From an uncultured archaeon A07HN63 (GTDB lineage Archaea > Halobacteriota > Halobacteria > Halobacteriales > Haloferacaceae), in assembly GCA_000496215.1 (NCBI GenBank), contig KI543203.1, forward strand, positions 45,654 through 58,395: DNA of 12,742 bases. The letters run 5' to 3'. Both the position numbers and the translations under genes were made by a program. The notes beneath the pieces are model-generated. The model was not told the DNA's origin and made no database searches. It was given only the letters and a program-made list of their open reading frames with translations. How positions within the stretch are numbered: position 1 is the first letter of the stretch; each line of letters opens with the position of its first letter. This document shows, one piece after another, positions 1 through 6,850 of the stretch.

Positions 1-377
1 ACCGCAGCCAGCAGGAAAGTGTACGTCACGTACGCGCGGAGTTTTGCGCGTCCGGCAACGGCCCCCGAGACGATTGTCGCGGCGGTCATTGCGAAGACGG
101 CACCGTAGAACCAGCCGACGTAGCCGCCGGAACCGGCAGCGGACGAGAAGCCACCGCCGCTCATCAGGCTACTGAAGCCGGTTCCGATCAGGAAGAACAC
201 GCTGACACCGACCGCCCACGTCAGCATGTTTTTCGTAAGTTGGTTTGCGACGTTCTTCGAGCGGACCTGCCCGGCTTCGAGCATGGCGAAGCCCGCGTGC
301 ATGAAGAAAATCAGGAACGATACTGTCAGAATCCATGTGTTGTTGACCGCCTCTACAACTGCACCGATTTCAGTCAT
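1..377 (-). CDS. amt: Ammonium transporter Amt, N-terminal part (cut by window edge)
   Basis: Integral membrane channel of the Amt/Mep/Rh family that brings ammonium/ammonia into the cell. Translating the minus strand from the ATG at 377 gives 125 codons with no stop, so the gene continues beyond base 1. Family-typical stretches are visible: residues 25-42 (FMHAGFAMLEAGQVRSKN, first helix and its conserved AGxVRxKN end) and residues 95-110 (FAMTAATIVSGAVAGR). Hydrophobic segments lie at about 14-34, 52-68 and 88-108. An SD-like GGAG sits at 386-389, 8 nt before the ATG, which supports this start and implies a transcript with a leader, unlike most genes here. In haloarchaea amt genes are usually next to glnK; that neighbour would lie outside the window. 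The extended upstream AT-rich region may carry nitrogen control, but no known operator is recognised. Confidence 0.93.
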   Translation of the reverse strand, partial: MTEIGAVVEAVNNTWILTVSFLIFFMHAGFAMLEAGQVRSKNVANQLTKNMLTWAVGVSVFFLIGTGFSSLMSGGGFSSAAGSGGYVGWFYGAVFAMTAATIVSGAVAGRAKLRAYVTYTFLLAA

Positions 378-482
378 TGTTTTGTCTCCATTGAAATGCG
401 TTTGCTTGGTTGACAATTCAATACCTTATCGTGATCACACCGTGTGTTTGTGCTCTGAGTCACGATTGATGCTCATGATGTG

Positions 483-497
483 GATGTATATAATGGT
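483..497 (-). promoter_or_regulatory. Candidate TATA box for amt
   Basis: On the minus strand this reads as a TTATATA-type element (complement of TGTATATAATGG around 485-496). It lies about 110 nt upstream of the amt ATG, which would give a leader of roughly 80 nt. The presence of a Shine-Dalgarno-like GGAG before amt fits a leadered transcript. Other TATA-like strings nearby (around 561-573) are possible alternatives, so this is tentative. Confidence 0.3.
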
Positions 498-529
498 AAC
501 CGTTGACAGTTGATGCTATACGGGGGAAT

Positions 530-539
530 TTGTATACAA
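530..539. promoter_or_regulatory. Perfect 10-bp palindrome TTGTATACAA, possible operator
   Basis: The ten bases equal their own reverse complement. The site lies about 35-40 bp upstream of the candidate amt TATA element. This position and symmetry fit a dimeric regulator site, but AT-rich DNA yields such palindromes by chance and no regulator is identified. Confidence 0.3.
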
Positions 540-840
540 CCGTCAAATATTGGATTAAATAATATGTATATAAGGTCATAGACCACCGATTCGACCGACA
601 ATATTTACCGAACAATTTCACGTATGTAGTATCGGGAAGTTTATAATTCACTCCTTATCGCTCACATTTTGCCCTCAAAACGAGCTACACACCGGGTTAT
701 GCGCGCGCAGACACCCTCCCCGGCGAGACGGCACTGCAGTTGTTCATGATTGTGCCTCCGAAATTTACATCCGGTCAAAAGACCCGCTACTGCGGATCAG
801 TATCGCGCTCAGCCAGACACGAAACCACTCCGCCCGACGG

Positions 841-1872
841 TTACTCCGGTTTCAGGCCCTCGTTTTGAACCCGCATCACGCTTTCGCCGTCGGCGAGGTT
901 CGGGGCGTCGACGAGGCGAACGATCCGCTTGTCGTTCTTGGATTTCCGGAGGTAGATCCGGAACGTGGAGGTGTGGCCGAGAATGTTGCCACCGATTGGC
1001 TGGGTGGGATCGCCGAAGTACGAATCGGGGTTGGAGGCGACCTGATTGGTGACCAGAATCGAGGTGTTGTAGAGATCACCGATCCGCATCAGGTCGTGAA
1101 GGTGTTTGTTGAGTTTCTGCTGTCGCTCGGCGAGTTCGCCACGGCCGACGTACTCCGCGCGGAAGTGGGCGGTCAGGGAGTCGACACAGACCATCCGGAC
1201 GGGCCACTCGCTGTCCTCGTTGTCGCCGGCCAGTTCCTTGGCCTTCTCGGCCAGCAGAATCTGGTGATTGGAGTTGAACGCCTTGGCAACGTGAATCCGG
1301 TCGAGGAAGTCCGCGACGAGCGCCTCCATCGTCTCCTCGTCGTCGATGCTACCCTCCATCTCGCGGTCCGCAAGCGTCGCCTCCAGTAGCTCGTCGTCGA
1401 GTCCGCGAACCATGTCGTCGATCCGCTCGGGGCGGAAGGTGTCCTCGGAGTCGATGAAGATACAGGAACCGCGCAGGCCGCCGTGTTCGGACGGCAGCTG
1501 GACGTTGACGGCCATCTGGTGGGTGACCTGTGATTTGCCGGCCCCGAACTCGCCGTAGACCTCGGTGATCGACTGGGTTTCCATCCCGCCACCCAGCAGG
1601 TCGTCGACCTCGTCGATCTGCCACGAGAGCTTGCCGATCTCCTGCCGTCGTTCGAGGATCATCTCGCCGGTCTCGAAGCCGCCGATGTCGGCGGCATCGC
1701 GGGCCGCGTTAATGATGTCGCTTGCCGTGCTGTCGCCGATATCAGCCGTATTCCCGAGTTCGCCCGGCGAGGCGACGGCGATACTCTGATAGCTTTCGAA
1801 CCCTGCGTCAGCCAGTTTGTCGGCCGTTGCTGGCCCCACTCCGGGGAGTGCTTCGAGATCTTCCTCTGCCAT
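841..1872 (-). CDS. radA: DNA repair and recombination protein RadA
   Basis: Archaeal Rad51/RecA-family recombinase: an ATP-dependent filament former on single-stranded DNA that catalyses homologous pairing and strand exchange. The 343 residues are the usual haloarchaeal length. An N-terminal helix-hairpin-helix domain is seen at about 9-25 (LPGVGPATADKLADAGF), followed by the linker with the GFETG polymerisation-motif region (65-69). The ATPase core has Walker A GEFGAGKS (107-114) and Walker B ending at D231 (VRMVCVDS). DNA-binding loop L1 is near 241-251 (YVGRGELAERQ) and L2 near 278-298. All key residues are present. The ATG at 1872 is supported by a TATA element about 30 nt upstream and a GGAG 4 nt before it. 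It is probably transcribed on its own; pspAB ends 126 bp upstream. No inteins or truncation. Confidence 0.98.
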   Translation of the reverse strand: MAEEDLEALPGVGPATADKLADAGFESYQSIAVASPGELGNTADIGDSTASDIINAARDAADIGGFETGEMILERRQEIGKLSWQIDEVDDLLGGGMETQSITEVYGEFGAGKSQVTHQMAVNVQLPSEHGGLRGSCIFIDSEDTFRPERIDDMVRGLDDELLEATLADREMEGSIDDEETMEALVADFLDRIHVAKAFNSNHQILLAEKAKELAGDNEDSEWPVRMVCVDSLTAHFRAEYVGRGELAERQQKLNKHLHDLMRIGDLYNTSILVTNQVASNPDSYFGDPTQPIGGNILGHTSTFRIYLRKSKNDKRIVRLVDAPNLADGESVMRVQNEGLKPE

Positions 1873-1898
1873 TGTACTCCGGTGTTGCTCGCTTTCCC

Positions 1899-1905
1899 AT
1901 ATAAA
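1899..1905 (-). promoter_or_regulatory. TATA box of radA
   Basis: The minus strand reads GCTTTATATGGG here, a good haloarchaeal TATA element. Its centre lies about 30 nt from the radA ATG, the spacing expected for a transcript starting at or within a few bases of the start codon (leaderless or nearly so). Confidence 0.6.
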
Positions 1906-1998
1906 GCCTCGTTAACAGCATAGTGAAAGTAAAACACTGTCGGCAGCAGCCCGCTGTTCGTTGTGCCCACCTTTACCGCAGCAACAGAGCGTTTCGGG

Positions 1999-2607
1999 CT
2001 ATTCCCACGGATGACCGCCGGGACGGTCCGGCCACAGCGGGTACCAGTACTCCTCGTCGTCCTCGATCCCGAGTTCGCCGTCCAGCACCGACCGGAGCTT
2101 GAATTCGGCCTGTTTGTCGCGCTCGTGGTCGCCGTCGGGGACGAAGGGGTAGTACGCGCCGCGCCGGAAGGAGTAGATCCAGTAGGCGTGATCGTTACCG
2201 CTCTCGTTGAATCCGAAGACGGCCGCCAGCAGCCGGGAGCCGTACCCCTGCTCCATGAAGGTATCAGCCGCGAAGTGGATCGTCGTCACCAGATCCTCGG
2301 GGTCGTCGTCGGTGAGCACGACCCAGTTGTAGCCGTGATCGTCGCTGTGCTGGCTGAACGTGGTTCCGGTTTCGGTCTCGCCGGCCTCGAGAATCGCCTC
2401 GACTTCCTCGACGGTGTCACCGAAATCCGTGCTATCGACCGACGAGAAACAGAGGGCCGCCTGTTCGGCGTTCTCGTAGCCCAGATCGGCCTCCATCGTC
2501 ATGTAGGCCGTCGACATCCCGAAGAGGTCCTCGGGGTCGGCCTCCCGGGTTGCGTCGGCCTCGGCGGAGACGCCAAGCACCGACCGGACGGTATCGAAGA
2601 GTCCCAT
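1999..2607 (-). CDS. pspAB: PspA-associated PspAB-like protein
   Basis: A 202-residue acidic, soluble protein with no signal peptide or membrane segment. I recognise the haloarchaeal family called PspAB, a partner in phage-shock-protein networks that is often encoded beside an M48/HtpX peptidase; this comes from memory of family naming, not from a search. Visible hallmarks are an N-terminal MGLFDTVRSVLG, a central GYNWVVLTDDDPEDL (92-106), an FGFNESG (131-137) and an aromatic, Pro/Gly-rich tail (YWYPLWPDRPGGHPWE, 187-202). I chose the ATG at 2607; an in-frame GTG at 2622 would add five residues (MRSSR) not expected in the family. There is no good SD. It lies 79 nt after htpX on the same strand, so co-transcription is likely. 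Molecular function is not established; a regulatory or adaptor role for HtpX is inference. Confidence 0.72.
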   Translation of the reverse strand: MGLFDTVRSVLGVSAEADATREADPEDLFGMSTAYMTMEADLGYENAEQAALCFSSVDSTDFGDTVEEVEAILEAGETETGTTFSQHSDDHGYNWVVLTDDDPEDLVTTIHFAADTFMEQGYGSRLLAAVFGFNESGNDHAYWIYSFRRGAYYPFVPDGDHERDKQAEFKLRSVLDGELGIEDDEEYWYPLWPDRPGGHPWE

Positions 2608-2655
2608 ACGAGACGAACGCACCGACGACAGAAGGCGGTGTCGCTACGGTGTCAC

Positions 2656-2677
2656 ACGCCGCCAGACTCGGCGGCGT
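2656..2677 (-). other. GC-rich hairpin between htpX and pspAB
   Basis: ACGCCGCC (2656-2663) and GGCGGCGT (2670-2677) are perfect 8-bp inverted arms around a 6-nt loop. The hairpin begins about 10 nt after the htpX stop and ends about 48 nt before the pspAB ATG. No T-tract follows, so it is not a standard terminator; an mRNA processing or stability element that sets the HtpX:PspAB ratio is possible. Confidence 0.5.
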
Positions 2678-2686
2678 CGCTTCCGA

Positions 2687-3553
2687 TCAGGCGGTTTCCT
2701 GCTGTTGTTCGAGTTCGCGGAGCTTCTCGATCCGTTTCTCTGTTGACGGGTGGCTGCTGGCGATCTTGCCGATGAACCCCGAGCGAATCGGGATGATGAA
2801 GAACGCGTTCATCTCGGCCTGCTCGCGGAGATCATCGTCCGGCACGTTGTCCATCCCGCCATCGATGCTCATCAGCGCGGAGGCCAGCGCGGAGGGGTTG
2901 CCGGTGATCGACGCGCCGCCGCGGTCGGCGGCGTACTCGCGGTAGCGGCTGAGCGCGCGAATCAACAGGAACGACAGCACCCAGACGACCAGCGAGACGA
3001 GGATCGCCACGTAGATTGGGGCCTGATTCTCGCCGTCGCCGCTGAACAGCCAGCCCCAGCGAACAACGATGAACGCCAGCGTCGAGAGGAACGAGGCGAT
3101 GGTCATCACCATCACGTCGCGGTTCTTGATGTGGGCGAGTTCGTGCGCGAGGACACCCTCGAGTTCCTCCTGATCCAGCGTTCGCAACAGGCCGCTGGTG
3201 ACGGCGACCGTCGCGTTCGACTGGTTGCGGCCGGTCGCAAACGCGTTCGGCACCTGCGAGTCGGCGATAGCGATCTGTGGTTTCGGCAGGTCGGCCTGCT
3301 GTGAGAGCCGTTCGACCGTCCGGTGGAGTTCGGGGGCCTCGTTCTCGTCGACGACGTTCGCGCCCATGCTGTAGAGGGCCATCTTGTCGCTGAAGAAGAA
3401 CTGCCCGAGCGAGAACAGCCCCATCACGAGAACGATGCCGATGAGGTTCGTGAACTGCGAGAGCACCCCGACAAACACGATATAGAGGGCGAACAGCAGG
3501 AACATCGTGAACACCATGCGTCCACGCAGTCCCCAGTCTGTTTTCCATTGCAT
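2687..3553 (-). CDS. htpX: HtpX-family membrane zinc metalloprotease (M48)
   Basis: Membrane-embedded zinc endopeptidase of family M48B that degrades misfolded membrane proteins, with the active site on the cytoplasmic face. The 288 residues match the usual HtpX length. Hydrophobic segments lie at about 14-32 and 36-54 at the N-terminus, and at about 150-170 and 180-200 after the active site. The zinc site is HELAH (137-141), with the third ligand Glu206 in RYREYAAD. The segment VPNAFATGRN (101-110) is also typical, as is the C-terminal SSHPSTEKRIEKL (267-279). The start at 3553 is preceded at about 29 nt by a TATA-like element (3578-3587). It follows the J-domain gene by 44 nt and precedes pspAB by 79 nt, so it may be read both from its own promoter and from the Hsp70/J promoter. 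All catalytic residues are intact. Confidence 0.96.
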   Translation of the reverse strand: MQWKTDWGLRGRMVFTMFLLFALYIVFVGVLSQFTNLIGIVLVMGLFSLGQFFFSDKMALYSMGANVVDENEAPELHRTVERLSQQADLPKPQIAIADSQVPNAFATGRNQSNATVAVTSGLLRTLDQEELEGVLAHELAHIKNRDVMVMTIASFLSTLAFIVVRWGWLFSGDGENQAPIYVAILVSLVVWVLSFLLIRALSRYREYAADRGGASITGNPSALASALMSIDGGMDNVPDDDLREQAEMNAFFIIPIRSGFIGKIASSHPSTEKRIEKLRELEQQQETA

Positions 3554-3577
3554 ACCCAGCGGTACGCCGTCAAGCGG

Positions 3578-3587
3578 CTAAACCTTA
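3578..3587 (-). promoter_or_regulatory. Candidate TATA box of htpX
   Basis: The minus strand reads TAAGGTTTAG, centred about 29 nt before the htpX ATG. The spacing matches the other leaderless promoters in this window, but the sequence is only a moderate match and it sits within the short gap after the J-domain gene. Confidence 0.35.
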
Positions 3588-3597
3588 CCGGACCCCG

Positions 3598-4902
3598 TCA
3601 GGCGCTGGCATACGGATCAAGCCGCGATCTCCACACCAGCAGGTAGTAGCCGCCAGCGACGCCGGCGAGTGCGAGCCAGCCAACCGCCGGAACGGCAAGC
3701 GGCAACACCTCCGGCACGCCGGCCGTTGCCGCTGCCAGCGCGCCGAACAGCCACGGGCCGAGTCGCGGGAAGACGACCAGCGGCGCGAGGACGAGCACCG
3801 ACCCGGCCGCGCCGAGTGCACTTCCTGCGGCGACCGCGAGCGCGACGACGGCGACCGAGACGACGCCGCGGACGAGTCGGTTTCGCGGGGCGGCGACGGC
3901 GAGAATCCGACCGAGTGGACTTGCGACGATCACCGCGAGGAGGCGAGCCAGCGGGGCCGGAACGACGGCCGCGACCCCGCGACCACCGGCTACGCCGTTG
4001 CGGCTGCCGGACCCTCCTGTCGTGTCGTCGGTCGAGGCGGCTCCCCACTCGGGATCGGAGTCGAGGACGAACTCCGAGTACATCTCCTCGGGGTCTCTGT
4101 TCAGGACGCTCTGTGTCGCCCGGTTCGGCGGCGTTTCGGTTGTCGTCGTTTCGCCAGTCACTGGCTCACCTGCAGCCGCCTCACCCGTCGGAACCGTGGT
4201 CTCCTCGCCCGTCGCGGTCTCGCCGGTGTGGACCGTGGTCCGCCCGCTGCCGTCGACCGTCTCGCTGGCCCCTGCCGCCGCGTCGGCGGTCGTCCTGTCC
4301 GTCCCACCGGTTGCCGTCCCGTCCGGCTCGCCTGCGTCACGTCCTCCTTCGCGTGTGCGACCACGCGTGTTCCATTCGTCACCGGACCAGCCGCGCCGGT
4401 CGCCCTCCCCGTCCGCGTCTGGCTGTGTCCAGCCGGGCTGGTCGCCGCCGGGATCGGCGCCTGTCGTCGTCGAATCAGCTGTGGTCGTCGAATCACCTGC
4501 GGTCGTCGCCGTCGAGTCGGCCGTGGTCGACGCCGTCGAATCGGCGGTCGCTGTCGTCGTGTCGGTCGACCGCGGCTGGGCGAGCCACCCGCTTGGCGAC
4601 TGTGGCCGACCCTCCGCGTCCCACTGTTCGTACAGGTCGGTCCCGGTGTCGGGTCCCTGCTCCTCGACGAACGTGTCGTAGGCTGCCCGCGATTCGCTGT
4701 CGGTCAGCACGTCGCCAGCGTCGGTCACGCGGTCGAATTCGCGTTCGGCGGTCGCCTGCTCGCTGCTGTTGTTGTCGGGGTGGACCGCCCGTTTGGCCCG
4801 CTTGCTGGCCGTATCGATATCGTCGTCGCTGGCAGAGCGGTCGACGCCCAGCCGCTCGTAGTAGGAGTCGGCCGACGGCGTGCCGCTGTAGGCGTCGCTC
4901 AT
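3598..4902 (-). CDS. Membrane-anchored J-domain (DnaJ-like) protein
   Basis: A 434-residue J protein expected to stimulate ATP hydrolysis by the Hsp70 encoded just upstream. The J domain occupies about 12-80 (SYYERLGVDRSASDDDID...), with the essential HPD at 41-43 and a normal helix III/IV (EFDRVTDAGDVLTDSESRAAYD). There is no Gly/Phe region and no zinc-binding CxxCxGxG repeats, so it is not a type I DnaJ. A long, Thr/Ser/Asp/Gly-rich, low-complexity linker covers about 112-260, with repeated DST units (121-145) and repeated TGE units (226-251). The C-terminus is hydrophobic, with probable membrane segments at about 318-337, 346-378, 386-402 and 406-424, ending in a short charged tail. The ATG at 4902 is 6 nt after the Hsp70 stop, so the two are surely co-transcribed. 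I infer a cytoplasmic J domain tethered to the membrane by a flexible linker. I know no standard gene symbol. Confidence 0.87.
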   Translation of the reverse strand: MSDAYSGTPSADSYYERLGVDRSASDDDIDTASKRAKRAVHPDNNSSEQATAEREFDRVTDAGDVLTDSESRAAYDTFVEEQGPDTGTDLYEQWDAEGRPQSPSGWLAQPRSTDTTTATADSTASTTADSTATTAGDSTTTADSTTTGADPGGDQPGWTQPDADGEGDRRGWSGDEWNTRGRTREGGRDAGEPDGTATGGTDRTTADAAAGASETVDGSGRTTVHTGETATGEETTVPTGEAAAGEPVTGETTTTETPPNRATQSVLNRDPEEMYSEFVLDSDPEWGAASTDDTTGGSGSRNGVAGGRGVAAVVPAPLARLLAVIVASPLGRILAVAAPRNRLVRGVVSVAVVALAVAAGSALGAAGSVLVLAPLVVFPRLGPWLFGALAAATAGVPEVLPLAVPAVGWLALAGVAGGYYLLVWRSRLDPYASA

Positions 4903-4908
4903 TGGAGG

Positions 4909-6459
4909 TCAGGATTCGTCGAGCGCGGGGAGCTGTTCGTCGAGTTCGTCGATCTCCTCCGGCGAGTGCCGGAGTGCCGATTCGATTGCGGTTTCGACCT
5001 GCTTGCCGGTCTTGAGGTCCTCGCCGGTCACCTCCAGCTGGCCGTCGGTCGTGATCCGAAACTCGACGGCCAGCGACGGCTCGCCCGGCGGCCGTGGCGG
5101 AATATTTCGGAGCACGGCCCGGCCGATCTTCGTGTTCTCCTCGGCACTGTTGCCCTCGCCCTGATAGACGTGAATCTGCACCGAGGTCTGCTCGGGTTCG
5201 ACCGTGCCGTACCCTTCCTTTCGGGTGGAGGTCGGGATCTGCTCGTCCTGTTCGATGATGTGATCGATGGAGCCATCGGAGAGCCGGACGCCGAGGGATT
5301 TCGGCACCACATCGATCAGGACGATATCGTCGGTTTCGCCGGGGAGCATCGCCGCGGCGTCCGCGCCGCCCTCGTCGATGATCTCGGCCTGAATGGCCGC
5401 GCCGAGGGCGACCGCCTCCTCGGGGTTGATTTCCATCGAGGCCTCCTGCTCGAAGTAGTCACTGACGAGGTCCTGAATGTGGGGCATCCGTACCGAGCCG
5501 CCAGCGAGCAGCACTTTGTCCACGTCTTCGGGCTCGTAGTCAGCGCGCTCGAAGAGGGCGTCCAGCGGCTCGGTCGTCGAGTCGGCGAGATCAGCCGTTA
5601 GCTCCTCGAAGCGCTCGCGGGTCAACTCCTCCGAAAACGTGTAGGACTCCTCGGGGACGACGAAGGGAACGCTCACTTCCGTCGACTGGAGGTCCGACAG
5701 CCGGTGTTTCGCGCTTTTCGCCTCCTCGCGGACGCGGGCCAGCTGTTCTGTGTCGTTGGTGATATCGACGCCGGTGTCGGTTCCGATCCTGTCGACCATC
5801 CAGTCGACGATCCGCTGGGTCCAGTTGCTCCCGCCGAGGCTGTTGTTGCCCGCCGTATGCAGGGTTTCGACACTGTTGATCTCGTAGTCGATCTCGACGA
5901 GCGTCGCGTCGAAGGTGCCGCCGCCGAGGTCGTAGACGAAGGCGAGTTCGGCCTCGGCGTTACCGAGTTTCTGCTCGTGGAGGCCATAGGCGAGACAGGC
6001 CGCACTCGGCTCCGGCAGGAGGCGTTTCACGTCGAGACCGGCGATCTCGCCGGCCGACTCGGTGGCGGTGCGTTTCGGATCGTCGAAGTACGCCGGCACG
6101 GTGATGACCGCGCCCTCGACATCGCGGCCGATGCTCGCCTCGGCCTCGTCGACGATGTGTTCGAGAATCAGGCTGGAGATCTGTTCGGGGAGGTACTCCT
6201 CGCCGGCGACGGTCAGCGGTTCCTCGCTGCCCATCTCCCGTTTGACCTCCGTCACCGTTCGGTCGGGGTGCTGGATCGCCATGTTCGCGGCGGTCTGGCC
6301 GACGTTGACCGCGCCGTCCTCGCCGAACTGGACGACCGAGGGGATGACCGACTCGCCGCTGTTGCCGGTCTTGATCACCTCCGGGTCGCCGCCGGCGACG
6401 TAGGCGACCGCGCTCCGTGTCGTCCCCAGATCGATCCCAACGGTGTAGCCTTCACCCAT
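4909..6459 (-). CDS. Hsp70 (DnaK-like) chaperone lacking the C-terminal lid
   Basis: ATP-dependent chaperone of 516 residues, against roughly 610-640 for DnaK. The nucleotide-binding domain is complete: phosphate-1 motif IDLGTTRSAVA (9-19), Lys73 in TEVKREMG, phosphate-2 motif YDLGGGTFDATLVEI (176-190) and adenosine motif VLLAGGSVRMP (316-326). The hydrophobic interdomain linker is IVLIDVVPKSLGV (379-391), followed by a full beta substrate-binding domain to about 486 (TSVQIHVYQGE, NIPPRPPGEP, TDGQLEVTGEDLKTGK). Only about 30 acidic residues remain after it, so the usual helical lid of about 120 residues and a terminal tail motif are absent. I chose the ATG at 6459, whose product begins MGEGYTVGIDLGTT like other Hsp70s, and a TATA-like element lies about 28 nt upstream; an ATG at 6486 would add nine residues. 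It is distinct from canonical dnaK, which is usually with grpE and dnaJ. Confidence 0.93.
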   Translation of the reverse strand: MGEGYTVGIDLGTTRSAVAYVAGGDPEVIKTGNSGESVIPSVVQFGEDGAVNVGQTAANMAIQHPDRTVTEVKREMGSEEPLTVAGEEYLPEQISSLILEHIVDEAEASIGRDVEGAVITVPAYFDDPKRTATESAGEIAGLDVKRLLPEPSAACLAYGLHEQKLGNAEAELAFVYDLGGGTFDATLVEIDYEINSVETLHTAGNNSLGGSNWTQRIVDWMVDRIGTDTGVDITNDTEQLARVREEAKSAKHRLSDLQSTEVSVPFVVPEESYTFSEELTRERFEELTADLADSTTEPLDALFERADYEPEDVDKVLLAGGSVRMPHIQDLVSDYFEQEASMEINPEEAVALGAAIQAEIIDEGGADAAAMLPGETDDIVLIDVVPKSLGVRLSDGSIDHIIEQDEQIPTSTRKEGYGTVEPEQTSVQIHVYQGEGNSAEENTKIGRAVLRNIPPRPPGEPSLAVEFRITTDGQLEVTGEDLKTGKQVETAIESALRHSPEEIDELDEQLPALDES

Positions 6460-6481
6460 ACCTCCACCGTGGCGTTCTCCG

Positions 6482-6492
6482 CACATAAGCGG
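6482..6492 (-). promoter_or_regulatory. Candidate TATA box of the Hsp70/J operon
   Basis: The minus strand reads CCGCTTATGTG, centred about 28 nt before the ATG at 6459. It is preceded by an A-containing BRE-like stretch (CCTAACC). The placement supports 6459 as the start codon and a leaderless transcript, since it overlaps the alternative upstream ATG. Confidence 0.4.
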
Positions 6493-6559
6493 TTAGGTCG
6501 CTGGTGTCGACTCACATGGCGACGCTGTCGACTCGTCCGGGGATTCGGTCGCTGCTGTC

Positions 6560-6594
6560 GTGGTTTTTCAAGAACTCGGTGGAGTTGGAACCAC
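6560..6594. repeat. Hairpin 1 of the 6560-6789 structured element
   Basis: Outer arms GTGGTT (6560-6565) and AACCAC (6589-6594) enclose inner arms AACTC (6573-6577) and GAGTT (6582-6586), with a GGTG loop. The internal loop is asymmetric (7 nt and 2 nt). The arms are perfect. Confidence 0.5.
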
Positions 6595-6609
6595 CTCGAA
6601 AGCCGCCGG

Positions 6610-6672
6610 CCCCTTTCAGTCCCACCCGCGTCGGCGGGTCAGCCACCTGCAGTTGGGCGGGAGTGAAAGGGG
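6610..6672. repeat. Hairpin 2: 18-bp inverted repeat, 16 of 18 matching
   Basis: CCCCTTTCAGTCCCACCC (6610-6627) pairs with GGGCGGGAGTGAAAGGGG (6655-6672) with two mismatches, enclosing a 27-nt loop. It abuts hairpin 3 directly. The arm sequence resembles intergenic repeats I associate with haloarchaeal genomes, but this cannot be confirmed here. Confidence 0.65.
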
Positions 6673-6789
6673 CGAGTCGCTCCGGGAAGACGGCCGACGC
6701 AAGCACCGCAGTGAGCGGAGCGAACGAGAAGCGCAGCGAGCGCGTGGTCGACCGAAGGGAGACCACGGTCGCTCGACCGGAGCGACTCG
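6673..6789. repeat. Hairpin 3: 13-bp perfect inverted repeat with nested inner hairpin
   Basis: CGAGTCGCTCCGG (6673-6685) and CCGGAGCGACTCG (6777-6789) are perfect inverted arms. Inside, CGAGCG-CGTGGTC (6737-6749) pairs with GACCACG-GT-CGCTCG (6761-6775) with a single 2-nt bulge and an 11-nt loop. The interval between contains a purine-rich run of GAGCG/GAACG units. No transposase or target-site duplication was recognised. Confidence 0.7.
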
Positions 6790-6850
6790 GGGCTTTCGAG
6801 CTGTTCGTGGTCTAACCGCACCAAGCTGAACAGTATCGCCGACGAGTCGC

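Larger units (their letters stand above)
378..840. other. 463-bp AT-rich intergenic region upstream of amt and downstream of radA
   Basis: I see no convincing gene here. The part from about 480 to 660 is far richer in A+T than the flanking genes and carries several TATA-like strings. Short elements include GTGATCAC (431-438, perfect palindrome), TTGTATACAA (530-539, perfect 10-bp palindrome), and a 9/10 direct repeat GTTGACAATT (409-418) / GTTGACAGTT (502-511). Since both flanking genes are read on the minus strand, this region should hold the radA 3' end and the amt promoter and leader. A minus-strand frame at 460-651 is AT-biased, matches no family I know, and is not called. Confidence 0.6.

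Noticed and set aside
460..651. Minus-strand open frame of 63 codons in the amt upstream region
   Set aside because: AT-biased Tyr-rich product with no family-like features, in a region better explained as regulatory; no SD or well-placed promoter.
705..750. Very short minus-strand peptide frame near 705-750
   Set aside because: Only about 16 codons with no SD, TATA or known motif; chance occurrence is likely.
3669..5601. Long plus-strand frames antisense to the J-protein and Hsp70 genes
   Set aside because: Products are Arg/Pro/Ser-rich or unrecognisable and lie opposite strongly supported genes; these arise from the high G+C codon usage of the real strand.
6504..6829. Overlapping frames on both strands between the Hsp70 and NMD3 genes
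   Set aside because: Composition is Arg/Ser/Glu-rich and follows the hairpin repeats; no domain, and the inverted-repeat structure explains the sequence better.
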